Positions 25,961 through 34,791 of a stretch of DNA of 64,000 bases are shown piece after piece. Position 1 is the stretch's first letter. Each line of letters starts with the position of its first letter. Position numbers and translations under genes: made by a program. Under the pieces are notes generated by a model, which made no database searches, was not told the origin of the DNA, and saw nothing but the letters and a program-made list of their open reading frames with translations. This DNA comes from DASQPR01 sp963727415 (GTDB taxonomy: Bacteria; Actinomycetota; Actinomycetes; Mycobacteriales; Micromonosporaceae). The DNA lies in contig CAVSGF010000002.1 in assembly GCA_963727415.1 (NCBI GenBank), positions 1,736,001-1,800,000 on the forward strand, read 5' to 3'.

Positions 25961-28900
25961 GTGCCGATCGCACATTGTGTGTTCTCGGGCGACGGTCGGT
26001 GGGAGCTGTGGGCCGAGGATCCGGTGCTGTTCGCCGGGCTGTCCGGGCCGGCTCGGCGGAGGATGGCGGCCGCATTGCCGCGGCCGCATCCGTTCGCTGT
26101 CGCTTCGGGCCAGTTGGAGACGCTGTTCACCGCTCCGGGCGCCGCGTCGGGTGCCTCGGTGCTCGCTCTGCCGTCGCGTGGCGGGCGCCCGCGCCCATCG
26201 GCTGACCTGCTCGCGTCGGCACGTCCGCCTGTATCCCGATCGGCGACCGCCGATCATATCGCTGGCTGGGTGGTTCCGACCCTGATCCTGGACACGGCCG
26301 GGCTGATTCGGACACTCGCCGAGGAATCGGATCGGGTCGAGGGTGCCACGATCCGCTACGTGCGCGTACTGCACGACATCGCCGTACGCGAGGTGGCCTC
26401 GGGTCGGGTGGTGCCGACGTTGGACCGTAACGACCGGTCCGATGTCTGGCACGCTCGCTGGCGACCGGTCCCGTCGGTAGGCCTAGCCGCACTACGGCGG
26501 CGGATGGTGGAGGCGATGCCGCCTGCGTTGCGGTGCTGGATGGCCGATAGTGACCTGACCGGTCTGCCGCCGGAGCTGGTGTATGATGCCTCACTCGCCG
26601 CTCTGGTCGATGCGTGCGCCCGAGCCGTGGTCGCGGCGGCCGGCCGCTCGCTGGTTCCCGCTCAGCGCGGCCGGAGGGCCGGGAAGATACCGGCGGCCCG
26701 GCGGTGGCTGGCGGCGCTGGAATCGGCGGACACGGTCATGGGTCGCGACGACACCGGACAGCTCGATGAGCTGCACGATGCAACGCAGGCGTGGCGAGCG
26801 GGCTCGTCGGCCATGGACGCCGGCCTCGCCCGGACCTGCTTCCGGCTGCGGCCGCCGGCCGATGACACGCTGCCACTGGATGCGGGGGACGCGGAAGATG
26901 CCGCAGCGCCCGCGCCGCCCGGCGACTGGATCGTGGAGCTGCTGCTGCAGTCGACCGACGATCCGTCGCTGCTGGCCACCGCAGGCGAAGTGTGGTGTGA
27001 CGAGGGCAGCATACGCATGTTCACCGATGCCGGGATCGATACCCGGCGCGAGTTCCTCGCCGGCCTCGGCCGGGCGGCGCGGATCTTCCCTGCGCTCCAG
27101 AGCGCGCTCGCGCACGCGATGCCGCTATCGCTGCCGCTGGACGCCCACGGCGCGCTGAATTTCCTGCGGCGGGACGCGCCGCGGCTCATGGCGGAGTCGT
27201 TCGGGGTGCTGTTGCCGTCGTGGTGGACGCAGTCCCGGCCCGGGATCGGGCTGCGGCTCGCCGCGACCAGTTCCGCGCAGCCGGGGCGAGTCGACAAGCC
27301 GTCGGCGTTCGGCACCGACCAGCTTGTCTCGTACGAGTGGCAGGTCGCGCTCGGCGACCAGGCGTTGACGAAGGCTGAACTCGATGCGCTCGCCCGCGCG
27401 AAGGCGCCGCTGGTGCGCATCCGCGGGCAGTGGGTCGAGGTCGACCAGCGGCGGCTGGCTGACGGGCTCAAGTTCCTGGCGAAGACCGCCCGCCACCCGA
27501 TGACCGTCGGCGATGTCCTGCGAGCCGGCATGTTCGCCCCGGATGACACCGACGCTGGATTGCCGATGATCGGCGTGGACGCGTCGGGATGGCTCGGCGA
27601 CGTGCTGGCTGGATCGACCGCGACGCGCTATGAACCGCTGCCGAGCCCCGACGACTTCGGCGCCGTGCTGCGTCCGTACCAGGAACGGGGTCTTGGTTGG
27701 TTGACGTTCATGGACAGTGCCGGGCTGGGCGCCGTGCTCGCCGACGACATGGGCCTCGGCAAGACGATCCAGGTCCTCGCCCTACTGGAGACCGAGCGTC
27801 AGCAACGTCCGGATGTCGCCCCGACTCTGCTGGTGTGCCCGATGTCGCTGGTCGCGAACTGGCAGCGGGAGGCGGCGAGGTTCGCCCCGAAACTGTCGGT
27901 GCACGTGCACCATGGCGCGGAGCGGCTGACCGGTGAAGAGTTCCGGGCCGCGGTCGCCGGTACGCACCTGGTGCTGACCACCTACGGCCTGGCGGTACGG
28001 GACCGCCATGAACTCGCCGAGGTGGTGTGGCACCGGCTCGTGGTCGACGAGGCTCAGGCGATAAAGAATTCGGCGGCGAAACAGTCCCGGGCGGTGCGCT
28101 CACTCGCGGTGCCGCACCGCATCGCGTTGACCGGCACGCCCGTGGAGAACCGGCTGGCGGACCTGCACGCCATCATGGAGTTCGCGAGCCCCGGGCTGCT
28201 GGGCAGCGCGGAGGTGTTCAAACGACGATTCGCCACGCCGATCGAGCGCGACGGCGACGCCGAGGCCGCCGCACGGCTCCGCCGCGCCACCGGGGCGTTC
28301 GTTCTACGTCGGCTGAAGACCGATCCGCAGATCATCTCGGACCTTCCCGACAAGATCGAGATGAGGGTGCTGTGCAACCTGACCAAGGAGCAGGCCACTC
28401 TCTACCAGGCGGTGGTCGACGACATGCTGCGCCAGATCGCCGATGCCTCCGGCATCAACCGACGCGGATTGGTGCTCGCGACGCTGACGAAGCTGAAGCA
28501 GGTGTGTAACCATCCGGCGCAGTTCCTCAAGGACCACTCGCGCATCGCCGAGCGCTCCGGCAAGCTCACCCGGATCGAGGAGATCTGCGAGGAGATCCTG
28601 GCCGCCGGTGAGAAGGCGCTGCTGTTCACGCAGTACGCCGAGTTCGGTGCGATCCTCCGCGACCACCTGGACGCCCGGTTCGACACGCGGCCGGCTTTCC
28701 TGCACGGTGGCGTGACGAAGAAGGCCCGCGACGCGATGGTCACCTCCTTCCAGGACCCGGCCGGACCGCCGTTGTTCGTCCTGTCGCTCAAAGCCGGTGG
28801 CGTCGGGCTGAACCTCACCGCTGCCAACCATGTCATCCACGCCGACCGGTGGTGGAATCCAGCCGTCGAGGATCAGGCGACCGACCGGGCGTTCCGCATT

Positions 28901-29095
28901 GGCCAGCAGCGTAACGTCCAGGTGCGGAAGCTGGTGTGCGCCGGGACGCTGGAGGAGCGTATCGACCGGGTGCTTCAGGAGAAGAAGGCCCTCGCCGAAT
29001 CCGTGGTCGGGACCGGTGAGGCGTGGTTGACCGAGTTGTCCACCGAGTCGCTGCGCGAGCTGGTCACCCTGGCCGCCGACGCGGTCGTCGAATAG
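25961..29095 (+). CDS. SNF2-family DNA-dependent ATPase/helicase
   Basis: 1044 residues from GTG 25961, which has GAAGGG 8 bases upstream and leads into PIAHCVFSGDGRWELWAEDP, the usual start of actinobacterial members; earlier in-frame starts read through non-coding sequence. N-terminal half is the bacterial SNF2-associated region. Helicase core: motif I DDMGLGKT (about 597), II VVDEAQAIKN (about 695), III LTGTPVENRL (about 722), V SLKAGGVGLNLTAANHVIHA and VI QATDRAFRIGQQRNVQVRKL (about 970). ATP-driven remodelling of protein-DNA complexes, role unproven in bacteria. The SWIM gene follows after 11 bases and is its standard partner. Intact over 3.1 kb. Confidence 0.93.
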   Translation: MPIAHCVFSGDGRWELWAEDPVLFAGLSGPARRRMAAALPRPHPFAVASGQLETLFTAPGAASGASVLALPSRGGRPRPSADLLASARPPVSRSATADHIAGWVVPTLILDTAGLIRTLAEESDRVEGATIRYVRVLHDIAVREVASGRVVPTLDRNDRSDVWHARWRPVPSVGLAALRRRMVEAMPPALRCWMADSDLTGLPPELVYDASLAALVDACARAVVAAAGRSLVPAQRGRRAGKIPAARRWLAALESADTVMGRDDTGQLDELHDATQAWRAGSSAMDAGLARTCFRLRPPADDTLPLDAGDAEDAAAPAPPGDWIVELLLQSTDDPSLLATAGEVWCDEGSIRMFTDAGIDTRREFLAGLGRAARIFPALQSALAHAMPLSLPLDAHGALNFLRRDAPRLMAESFGVLLPSWWTQSRPGIGLRLAATSSAQPGRVDKPSAFGTDQLVSYEWQVALGDQALTKAELDALARAKAPLVRIRGQWVEVDQRRLADGLKFLAKTARHPMTVGDVLRAGMFAPDDTDAGLPMIGVDASGWLGDVLAGSTATRYEPLPSPDDFGAVLRPYQERGLGWLTFMDSAGLGAVLADDMGLGKTIQVLALLETERQQRPDVAPTLLVCPMSLVANWQREAARFAPKLSVHVHHGAERLTGEEFRAAVAGTHLVLTTYGLAVRDRHELAEVVWHRLVVDEAQAIKNSAAKQSRAVRSLAVPHRIALTGTPVENRLADLHAIMEFASPGLLGSAEVFKRRFATPIERDGDAEAAARLRRATGAFVLRRLKTDPQIISDLPDKIEMRVLCNLTKEQATLYQAVVDDMLRQIADASGINRRGLVLATLTKLKQVCNHPAQFLKDHSRIAERSGKLTRIEEICEEILAAGEKALLFTQYAEFGAILRDHLDARFDTRPAFLHGGVTKKARDAMVTSFQDPAGPPLFVLSLKAGGVGLNLTAANHVIHADRWWNPAVEDQATDRAFRIGQQRNVQVRKLVCAGTLEERIDRVLQEKKALAESVVGTGEAWLTELSTESLRELVTLAADAVVE

Positions 29096-29106
29096 GAGGT
29101 GTCCGG

Positions 29107-30114
29107 GTGGCCCGCCGAGTGATCGTCGTCGACGACACCGACCCCCGCTTCTGGGATCCGCGCTATAGGAGCCCGGACGATGCCGGCCCGGAAGGTATCG
29201 ACACCTTCGATGAGGATGACGACCTCGACGAGGAAGAGTTCGACGACTACGGCGACGATGACGATCCGGATGACGACTTCGATCACGGCCAGTTCGCCGG
29301 TGGCTGGGGCGGATTCCCGAAGGCAAGGCCGCGCCTGGCCGCCGACGGCATCAAGGCGGCGAGCGCCCGCGGCGCGATCGGGGCGACCTGGTGGTCCAAG
29401 CGCTTCATCGCCACACTGGAGTCATTCGGGCACGGCTCCCGGCTTACCCGTGGCCGCTCGTACGCGCGCAGCGGGCAGGTCCTGTCACTGACCGTGCGGC
29501 CTGGGCAGGTGCGGGCGGATGTACAGGGGTCGCGACGCCAACCATACCGGGTCACCCTCACGCTGCCCGCGTTCGGCAGGGCCGAGTGGCGCCGCCTCAC
29601 TTCGGCCCTGGCCGCGCAGGCCGGCCGGGCCGCCGCGCTGCTGGCCGGACAGATGCCCACCGACATCGACGACGTCTGCCGATCGGTAGGGCTCTCGCTG
29701 TTCCCGACCGCCCGACAGCTGAACACCGCGTGTACCTGCCCCGACCGGGGCAACCCGTGCAAGCACGCCGCCGCAACCTGCTACATCCTGGCCGAGCGAT
29801 TCGACACCGACCCGTTCGCCATGCTCGCCTGGCGGGGCATGGACCGCGAGCCGCTGCTCGCCGCCGTCCGGATCGGAACCAACGGCCACCAGGCGCCAGC
29901 GGCGGACCAGCGCAACCATACGCTGGCCGACAGCCTGGGCACCTTCTGGACCGGCGGCGAACTCCCCGAACTGCCGCCGTCGACCGGTGACCCCGACCCT
30001 GGCCGGGTACTGCGGCGGCTGGGACCGATCGGAGTGACTCTCGGCGGCGCCGACCTGGCCGACCTACTGCTGCCGGCCTACGAGGCGATGACCGCGACTG
30101 ATCGGCGCCCCTGA
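29107..30114 (+). CDS. SWIM zinc-finger protein, partner of SNF2 ATPase
   Basis: 335 residues from GTG 29107 with GGAGG 7 bases upstream. A very acidic stretch (FDEDDDLDEEEFDDYGDDDD, about 38-57) precedes WWSKRFIATLESFGHGSRLT. The SWIM motif CTCPDRGNPCKHAAA (about 209-223, CxC...CxH) binds zinc and presumably DNA or protein. Such genes almost always follow SNF2 genes in actinobacteria and were probably co-selected. Eleven bases separate it from the SNF2 stop, so it is in the same operon. Intact. Confidence 0.9.
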   Translation: MARRVIVVDDTDPRFWDPRYRSPDDAGPEGIDTFDEDDDLDEEEFDDYGDDDDPDDDFDHGQFAGGWGGFPKARPRLAADGIKAASARGAIGATWWSKRFIATLESFGHGSRLTRGRSYARSGQVLSLTVRPGQVRADVQGSRRQPYRVTLTLPAFGRAEWRRLTSALAAQAGRAAALLAGQMPTDIDDVCRSVGLSLFPTARQLNTACTCPDRGNPCKHAAATCYILAERFDTDPFAMLAWRGMDREPLLAAVRIGTNGHQAPAADQRNHTLADSLGTFWTGGELPELPPSTGDPDPGRVLRRLGPIGVTLGGADLADLLLPAYEAMTATDRRP

Positions 30115-30134
30115 TGACGGATCCGGGCGGTGCG

Positions 30135-30626
30135 TCAGAGCGGGGCGGCACGCACAACGGCGGCCAGCGCGCGGTCGGGGCTGCCGTAGGTTTGATACAG
30201 CGGCCCGCAGGGTGTCGCGGCCAGCCGAATGGCCAGTGCGAGCAGATCGACGTGGCCGTCGCGCCATACGTCAGCGAGGAAGGTGAACTCGTTCATGACG
30301 CCCACGACGCTGCGGTTGGCGGTGGCCGCCGTACGCCACTGACTCATCCGCTCCCGCTCCGCGGTGATGATCGAGCCGGGTACGCCGTGCGCGGCCAGGA
30401 CAGTCGCGATATGGTCACCTGCCCGGGACGGAAGCGTGGCCGCCCGCGCGAGCGGCATCAACACCGGTAGCAGTGTCGGCTCGTTGACCAGCAGTGCGAC
30501 CTGCGGCCGCCAGCGCAACGCGGTGGCGTACCACTGGCCAAGCTGCGTGGTCGACTGCTCACCGGCGCCCAGCCTCGGACCACCGATCCGGTCGAGCAGC
30601 TGCTTCGTGGCCCGCAGGATGAGCAT
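30135..30626 (-). CDS. DUF6933-family protein
   Basis: 163 residues from ATG 30626 (AGGA 8-9 bases upstream; ATG 30635 also possible). Sequence MLILRATKQLLDRIGGP, STTQLGQWYATALRWRPQVA, LLVNEPTLLPVLMPLARAAT, TANRSVVGVMNEFTFLADVW and LAATPCGPLYQTYGSPDRAL matches my memory of DUF6933 proteins. No function known. Convergent with the SWIM gene (20-base gap) and divergent from UPF0158. Intact. Confidence 0.75.
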   Translation of the reverse strand: MLILRATKQLLDRIGGPRLGAGEQSTTQLGQWYATALRWRPQVALLVNEPTLLPVLMPLARAATLPSRAGDHIATVLAAHGVPGSIITAERERMSQWRTAATANRSVVGVMNEFTFLADVWRDGHVDLLALAIRLAATPCGPLYQTYGSPDRALAAVVRAAPL

Positions 30627-30747
30627 GCCAACCATCCTGCCGCGATATCGGGCGATGTCACCAGCAACGAGCCGGCCGCCGGCGTTGTGCCGGTTGCGGC
30701 TGCCCAGCGTCTGGCTCGCTGAGGGTATGTGCTGATCCAGCCGGATC

Positions 30748-30762
30748 TATGCTGACACGGTG
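30748..30762 (+). promoter_or_regulatory. Candidate -10 box for a leaderless transcript
   Basis: TATGCT at 30748-30753 lies seven bases before the GTG at 30760 and no ribosome-binding sequence is present. This spacing puts the transcription start on the first base of the start codon. No convincing -35 is seen. Confidence 0.4.
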
Positions 30763-31236
30763 TTGGAGCCGACCGCGCTCGACCTCGACGAGATCGCTAC
30801 CGCCCTGGCCGACCAGAACGACTACGAGCACTGCATGTTGGTCAACACCATGACCGGTGAACTGGTCTTCTGGACCCGGGATACCGGCGTCGATGGCCAC
30901 CACCCCGTCGACCTGGACGACCTCGACCCGGACCTGCTGGCCATCGACCCGCTGCCCTCGCACGTCTGGTACCAGGACATGGCCGACTTCGCCGACCAGA
31001 TCAGCGACGAGCGCGCCGCCCGCCGCCTCGGCCGCGCCATCCAGGGTAGGGGCGCGTTCCGCCGGTTCAAGGACGAGCTTCACCAGGAGCACCCCGAGTT
31101 ACTGCCGATCTGGTATGCCTTCCGCGACAACCGCGCACGACGCCGCGCCGTCGAGTGGCTGGTCGACCACGAGCTCATCGATCAGGACACGGCCGACGGC
31201 CTTATCGGCGATCATCCCGATCCTGAACTGCCCTGA
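30760..31236 (+). CDS. UPF0158-family protein
   Basis: 158 residues from GTG 30760. Recognisable parts: LDEIATALADQNDYEHCMLV, WYQDMADFADQISDERAARR, LGRAIQGRGAFRRFKDELHQ and WYAFRDNRARRRAVEWLVDH. The MxDFA...R...AL.G.GAF.RFK pattern defines UPF0158, a bacterial family without known biochemistry. Acidic overall, no membrane segment. Stands alone; a 24-bp perfect palindrome lies 100 bases downstream. Intact. Confidence 0.85.
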   Translation: MLEPTALDLDEIATALADQNDYEHCMLVNTMTGELVFWTRDTGVDGHHPVDLDDLDPDLLAIDPLPSHVWYQDMADFADQISDERAARRLGRAIQGRGAFRRFKDELHQEHPELLPIWYAFRDNRARRRAVEWLVDHELIDQDTADGLIGDHPDPELP

Positions 31237-31335
31237 CGCCCATCGGCCAAGTCGCCGGGGGGACCAGCACAGGTCATGACGACCACCACCTCCGCGTACC
31301 GAAGCACGCGGACGGGGGCTCAGAGGAGACCGGGA

Positions 31336-31359
31336 GGTGTTGGAGCGCGCTCCAACACC
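31336..31359. repeat. 24-bp perfect palindrome
   Basis: Half-site GGTGTTGGAGCG followed immediately by its exact reverse complement. It could be an operator or, as RNA, a GC-rich hairpin without a U-run. It directly precedes repeat copy B and follows the UPF0158 gene. Confidence 0.9.
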
Positions 31360-31371
31360 GATACGAAACGT

Positions 31372-31674
31372 GTAGCAAATGTGCTACTGGTTGGTGTCCG
31401 AGGGGGGATCGACCCCATACCGGTAGCACACCTGCACCAAAGAGGTGTGCATGCGTGGCACGCTAACTCTGCGTCGTATGGACGGTCGAGCGGTTCCCCG
31501 CCATGCCGCCTCCACGGCGATCGTTGACGAACGTAGAAGTTTGGCGCACGGCCGCCTGTCCACAGGGGACCGTTTGATCCCACCCGTATCGAGGATAACG
31601 GGTGCGATCGAACCGGTGGACCATACTTGTCACAACAAGAACTGCGTTTGCACTGTTCAGGGACCATCTGTGAC
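31372..31674. repeat. Long dispersed direct repeat, copy B
   Basis: Same orientation and order of blocks as 24999-25375. The first hairpin is GTAGCA-AATG-TGCTAC (31372-31387), one base pair different on both arms from copy A. On the minus strand the edge reads CCCCTCGGACACCA, like the acceptor/T-arm end of a class II tRNA, but the rest does not fold as a tRNA. Confidence 0.85.
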
Positions 31675-31766
31675 GGTGGCGGCTGTCCGCGAGCGTCTAC
31701 CACGCTAATAATGATCGCGTAGGTCGATTGGCGGCGATCGCGGCGTATGCGGGCCGGGCACTCGGA

Positions 31767-31808
31767 GACCGACCCGCCGAACGCGCGCTCATGCCGAATT
31801 GAGTACGT
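31767..31808. repeat. REP-like intergenic repeat, copy 1
   Basis: Contains CCGCCGAACGCGCGCTC followed by ATGCCGAATTGAGTACG; partial copy of the 45-base repeat described at 35237. Confidence 0.5.
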
Positions 31809-31855
31809 CTGGGAATGGGCGGAAGACGTCGGTCTGCGGGCTCAAGTGAGCCGGG

Positions 31856-32575
31856 TCAGGTCAGCGCAGTGAGAACCCTGTCGATGGCCTGCTCGACGGC
31901 TTTGCGAGACTCCTCGGTGTGATCGAGCATGTCGAACCCATGTCGACCGTGCGGCACTTCAACGATCTCCAACCGTGCCCCACAAGTGCGGGCGGCCGCG
32001 ACAAACGCCTCAACGGTGTGCGCGACCTGCGGGCGTTCATGCCCGACCCGGGTCAACACGATAGGTAGTGCGCCCGCCATGGCGACGGCATCTGCGGGCA
32101 GGAGCCGCACATCGACGTGCCAGCCCGGCAGGGGGGCGAGCAGGGGGTAGGTGACTGCGACACAGCGCAGCCACGCCGGTGGTTCGCGCAGCCAGTCACT
32201 AAGCAGTAGCCCGCCACCGGAGAAGAACCAGACCGCGATCCGATCGGCATCCACCCGCGGGTCTTCCCGCGCTGCCTGCACCGCTGCGGCGACATCAGAG
32301 CCGGCCAGCGGGTAATCGCCATTGTCGTGGAGTCGGTGGTCGACGGTGACACCGACCGCGCCACGGGTCGCGGCAAGAGATCCGTATCCCCGGTACACCG
32401 GCCAGTCGCGAGGAGTAGGGCGTAGGTCGGCCGGAATCGGGCCGCCATGTACGAATACGATCGCCGGGCTGGGCCGCGTCGCCGCTGGTAGGTAGAGGTC
32501 GACGCGGCCGAGACGCTCCGGTGCGACAGGCTCAACGGGCAACACGAACGGGTTCAGATATTCAGGAAGCGCCAC
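31856..32575 (-). CDS. Alpha/beta hydrolase
   Basis: 239 residues. Oxyanion loop HGG in PAIVFVHGGPIP (about residue 43), nucleophile elbow in RIAVWFFSGGGLLLSDWLRE (about 118, F-S-G-G-G rather than the common G-x-S-x-G) and catalytic His in VPHGRHGFDMLDHTEES (about 213). Start region NPFVLPVEPVAPERLGRVDL. Serine hydrolase or esterase of unknown substrate; no signal peptide, so cytosolic. Followed at 32.6 kb by fragments of other genes. Intact. Confidence 0.85.
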   Translation of the reverse strand: MALPEYLNPFVLPVEPVAPERLGRVDLYLPAATRPSPAIVFVHGGPIPADLRPTPRDWPVYRGYGSLAATRGAVGVTVDHRLHDNGDYPLAGSDVAAAVQAAREDPRVDADRIAVWFFSGGGLLLSDWLREPPAWLRCVAVTYPLLAPLPGWHVDVRLLPADAVAMAGALPIVLTRVGHERPQVAHTVEAFVAAARTCGARLEIVEVPHGRHGFDMLDHTEESRKAVEQAIDRVLTALT

Positions 32576-32636
32576 CCCGGCAGCCTACATAGATCACCGG
32601 CGACCCGACGACGCCATATCCGATGCAACCCCTGCT

Positions 32637-32665
32637 GCATCCGCATCTGCCGCGATCCGCGTGTC
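32637..32665. repeat. REP-like intergenic repeat, copy 2 (partial)
   Basis: GCATCCGCATCTGCCGCGAT matches the first third of the repeat described at 35237. Confidence 0.4.
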
Positions 32666-32677
32666 CCGCCGGTCCCG

Positions 32678-32855
32678 TCAGCCAGCTAAGCGGTTGCTCG
32701 TCTGAGCGGTGAGATCGATCCAGTGCCGGCGCGTCAGGCCGAGTTCGGTATCGCTCGGGTCTTCGAGTGCACTCCCGTGGCGTTCGATGGTGCGCGCCGA
32801 GGCGAGGTTGTCGGTGTCGCAGCTGATGAGGACCAAGGTCGATGACCAGGTTGGC
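32678..32855 (-). pseudogene. GNAT acetyltransferase C-terminal fragment
   Basis: Minus strand reads LVLISCDTDNLASARTIERH, GSALEDPSDTELGLTRRHWI, DLTAQTSNRLAG and a stop. The CDTDNLASARTIERHG stretch is the end of the acetyl-CoA-binding core in many GNAT proteins. The N-terminal two thirds are absent. It adjoins a second fragment of another family. Confidence 0.65.
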
Positions 32856-32864
32856 GGCCGCGGC

Positions 32865-32995
32865 GCCCGATCTGCCCGTCATACCCGTCAGCGGCCGCGG
32901 CTAGCGCCGCCGCCGGGTCCGTACCCGGCAGCAGATGGGTCAGAAGCAGCGGGCGGTCGCCAGCATCCGAGGGCAGCCCGACCTACCCGGCACGC
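32865..32995 (-). pseudogene. Possible MBL-fold hydrolase C-terminal fragment
   Basis: Minus strand reads LPSDAGDRPLLLTHLLPGTD, PAAALAAAADGYDGQIG. The LLLTHLxPGTDPAAA motif occurs near the C-terminus of metallo-beta-lactamase-fold hydrolases in actinobacteria. No other part of that fold is present. Confidence 0.4.
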
Positions 32996-33067
32996 GCTGG
33001 ACAGGTAAGGCCGCGAGTCTTCCGGGCACGCGCCGGACCGTGATCCGGCTCCGCGACCAGCCGCCAG

Positions 33068-33850
33068 CTAGGCGGCGACCCCATCGCGTTCCTGCGGGGC
33101 TTGGGCAGCGGCGCCGAGGGTGGCGCAGATCCTCGGTACCGCTGTTCCGATCGGTTCGCGGATCACCTCGACTGCGAGGTGGTCGTACGGAGTGGGGTCG
33201 CGATTGATGATCACCAGCCTGCTGCCTGCGTTGACCGCGACGGCGCACAGCGAGGCGACGGGTTCGACCTGCAGCGAGCTGCCTACCGCGAGCATCAGGA
33301 GGCTGTTGGCGGCGATCCGCTCCGCATGGCTGATCGTAGTCGGGTCGAGGTGCTCCCCGAACATCACCACGGCCAGCTTGAGGATGCTGCCGCAGCTCGT
33401 GCACCTCGGGTCGCCGTCACCGGCCGCCACCCGGGCTAATGTGTGCTCGCTGGGCGTGCGCATGCGGCAACCAGTGCAGACCACCTCATGCATCGTGCCG
33501 TGCAGTTCGAGTACCTTTCGCGGGCTGGAGCCGGCCTTCTGGTGCAGTCCGTCTACGTTCTGGGTGAGGATACGCACTGCCACTCCAGTGCGCTCCAGGT
33601 CAGCCAGCGCAGAGTGCGCAGCGTTGGGCTCAGCCCGCCAGGCGGGGTGCCCTAGGTAGGTCTGCCAGAACCTCGTCCGCAACATCGGTTCAGCGAGGAA
33701 GGCGTTGTACGTGAACGCGTTGGCCAGTGCCGGGTCACGGGTCCACACACCCGACGGCCCCCGATAGTCCGGGATTCCGGAGTCAGTGGAGACGCCCGCT
33801 CCAGTCAGCACCGCCACCCGGGTCACCCCGTTTGCCCAACTCATGTTCAT
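33068..33850 (-). CDS. SIR2-family NAD-dependent protein deacylase (sirtuin)
   Basis: 260 residues from ATG 33850 (ATG 33844 also possible). NAD site VLTGAGVSTDSGIPDYRGPS, ribose-binding ILTQNVDGLHQKAG, catalytic His in LELHGTMHEVVC, zinc ligands CTGC and CTSC (about 132-135 and 156-159), VMFGEHLD and VGSSLQVEPVASL. It removes acyl groups from lysines with NAD and links acetylation to metabolism. It stands alone between degraded and hypothetical genes. Intact. Confidence 0.93.
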   Translation of the reverse strand: MNMSWANGVTRVAVLTGAGVSTDSGIPDYRGPSGVWTRDPALANAFTYNAFLAEPMLRTRFWQTYLGHPAWRAEPNAAHSALADLERTGVAVRILTQNVDGLHQKAGSSPRKVLELHGTMHEVVCTGCRMRTPSEHTLARVAAGDGDPRCTSCGSILKLAVVMFGEHLDPTTISHAERIAANSLLMLAVGSSLQVEPVASLCAVAVNAGSRLVIINRDPTPYDHLAVEVIREPIGTAVPRICATLGAAAQAPQERDGVAA

Positions 33851-34094
33851 GCCCGCCGATGTTAGGTAATTGCTTCGCCCAGACAAACCGAATTTGCCTC
33901 CGCGAACGACCCCGTGTCCGCACGTCAAGCGTGCCTACGCACCGCACTAACGTGCCGCCGACCGCGCGTCGATCTTTGGTCTCCGCCGCTCGCACTTGCC
34001 GATGAGCGGAAGGTGACGTCGAGTCGACCAGACTCCAGGACCGGCGGGATGACGGCCCCCCCAGCGGCGGGCACGATGTGCGAGACTCCGGCGC

Positions 34095-34682
34095 GTGGTT
34101 GCCGCTGTTCATTACTTCGCAACATCCGATGATCATTCGAGGTTGCTCGACTACCTTGGCGAACCGCGTGCAGTCACGCTTCACCCGTGGCCGATTGTGG
34201 GGCCGCGGCCCCTGGTTTTAGCGCGTAGCGATGCACTCGCTGCCGTTCAGGTGATGGTTGCTCATCGCGAACTGGGACCGCCGTCGATCATCCGTCCGGG
34301 CCACCCTGCGTTTCGTGAGCCCGGTAGGACCGGCCTCTTCAATCGTATGAACTGGGACCGGCTCGATCCGGACGATAGTCAGGGACTCGTTGATTCCAAC
34401 GCCTCGCCTGTGCTCTTCTGGAGACCTGCAAAGGCCAGCGGCGTCGAGCTGAACATGGGCGACATCGGCTCGCAAGCAGACGCCATGCAGGCCATCTCGA
34501 CCGACTACGAACGATGGGTGAACCGCGTGATGGGCTGGATTCGGCGCCACGGCACCCGAGTGTGGGGGGCCGACACAGGACAGGCCCGCCCAGACCTAGA
34601 TATTCAACTCCCGTTCGTCAACGCGGTGTACGCCCTACCCGGGGCGCTCTCAGACTTGGCCAGTGGCGTCCCCGGTCGCTGA
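34095..34682 (+). CDS. Hypothetical protein
   Basis: 195 residues from GTG 34095. Pieces such as VHYFATSDDHSRLLDYLGEP, NRMNWDRLDPDDSQGLVDSN, ASPVLFWRPAKASGVELNMG, DIGSQADAMQAISTDYERWV and LPFVNAVYALPGALSDL look like a folded, conserved actinobacterial protein. I know no family name. No signal peptide or membrane helix. Downstream is a copy of the REP-like repeat. Confidence 0.6.
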   Translation: MVAAVHYFATSDDHSRLLDYLGEPRAVTLHPWPIVGPRPLVLARSDALAAVQVMVAHRELGPPSIIRPGHPAFREPGRTGLFNRMNWDRLDPDDSQGLVDSNASPVLFWRPAKASGVELNMGDIGSQADAMQAISTDYERWVNRVMGWIRRHGTRVWGADTGQARPDLDIQLPFVNAVYALPGALSDLASGVPGR

Positions 34683-34689
34683 AGCAGCA

Positions 34690-34742
34690 CGCGAGCGATC
34701 GCCCGCTCATGCCCGCCGAGCGCGCGGTCATGCCGAATAGAT
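34690..34742. repeat. REP-like intergenic repeat, copy 3
   Basis: Contains CGCCCGCTCATGCCCGCCGA then GCGCGCGGTCATGCCGAATAG-type sequence, a tandem of two partial units, directly after the stop at 34682. Confidence 0.5.
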
Positions 34743-34791
34743 GATATTGCTGTCCGGGTTCATTGTTCGGTCGGGTTGACACAATGGCCCT

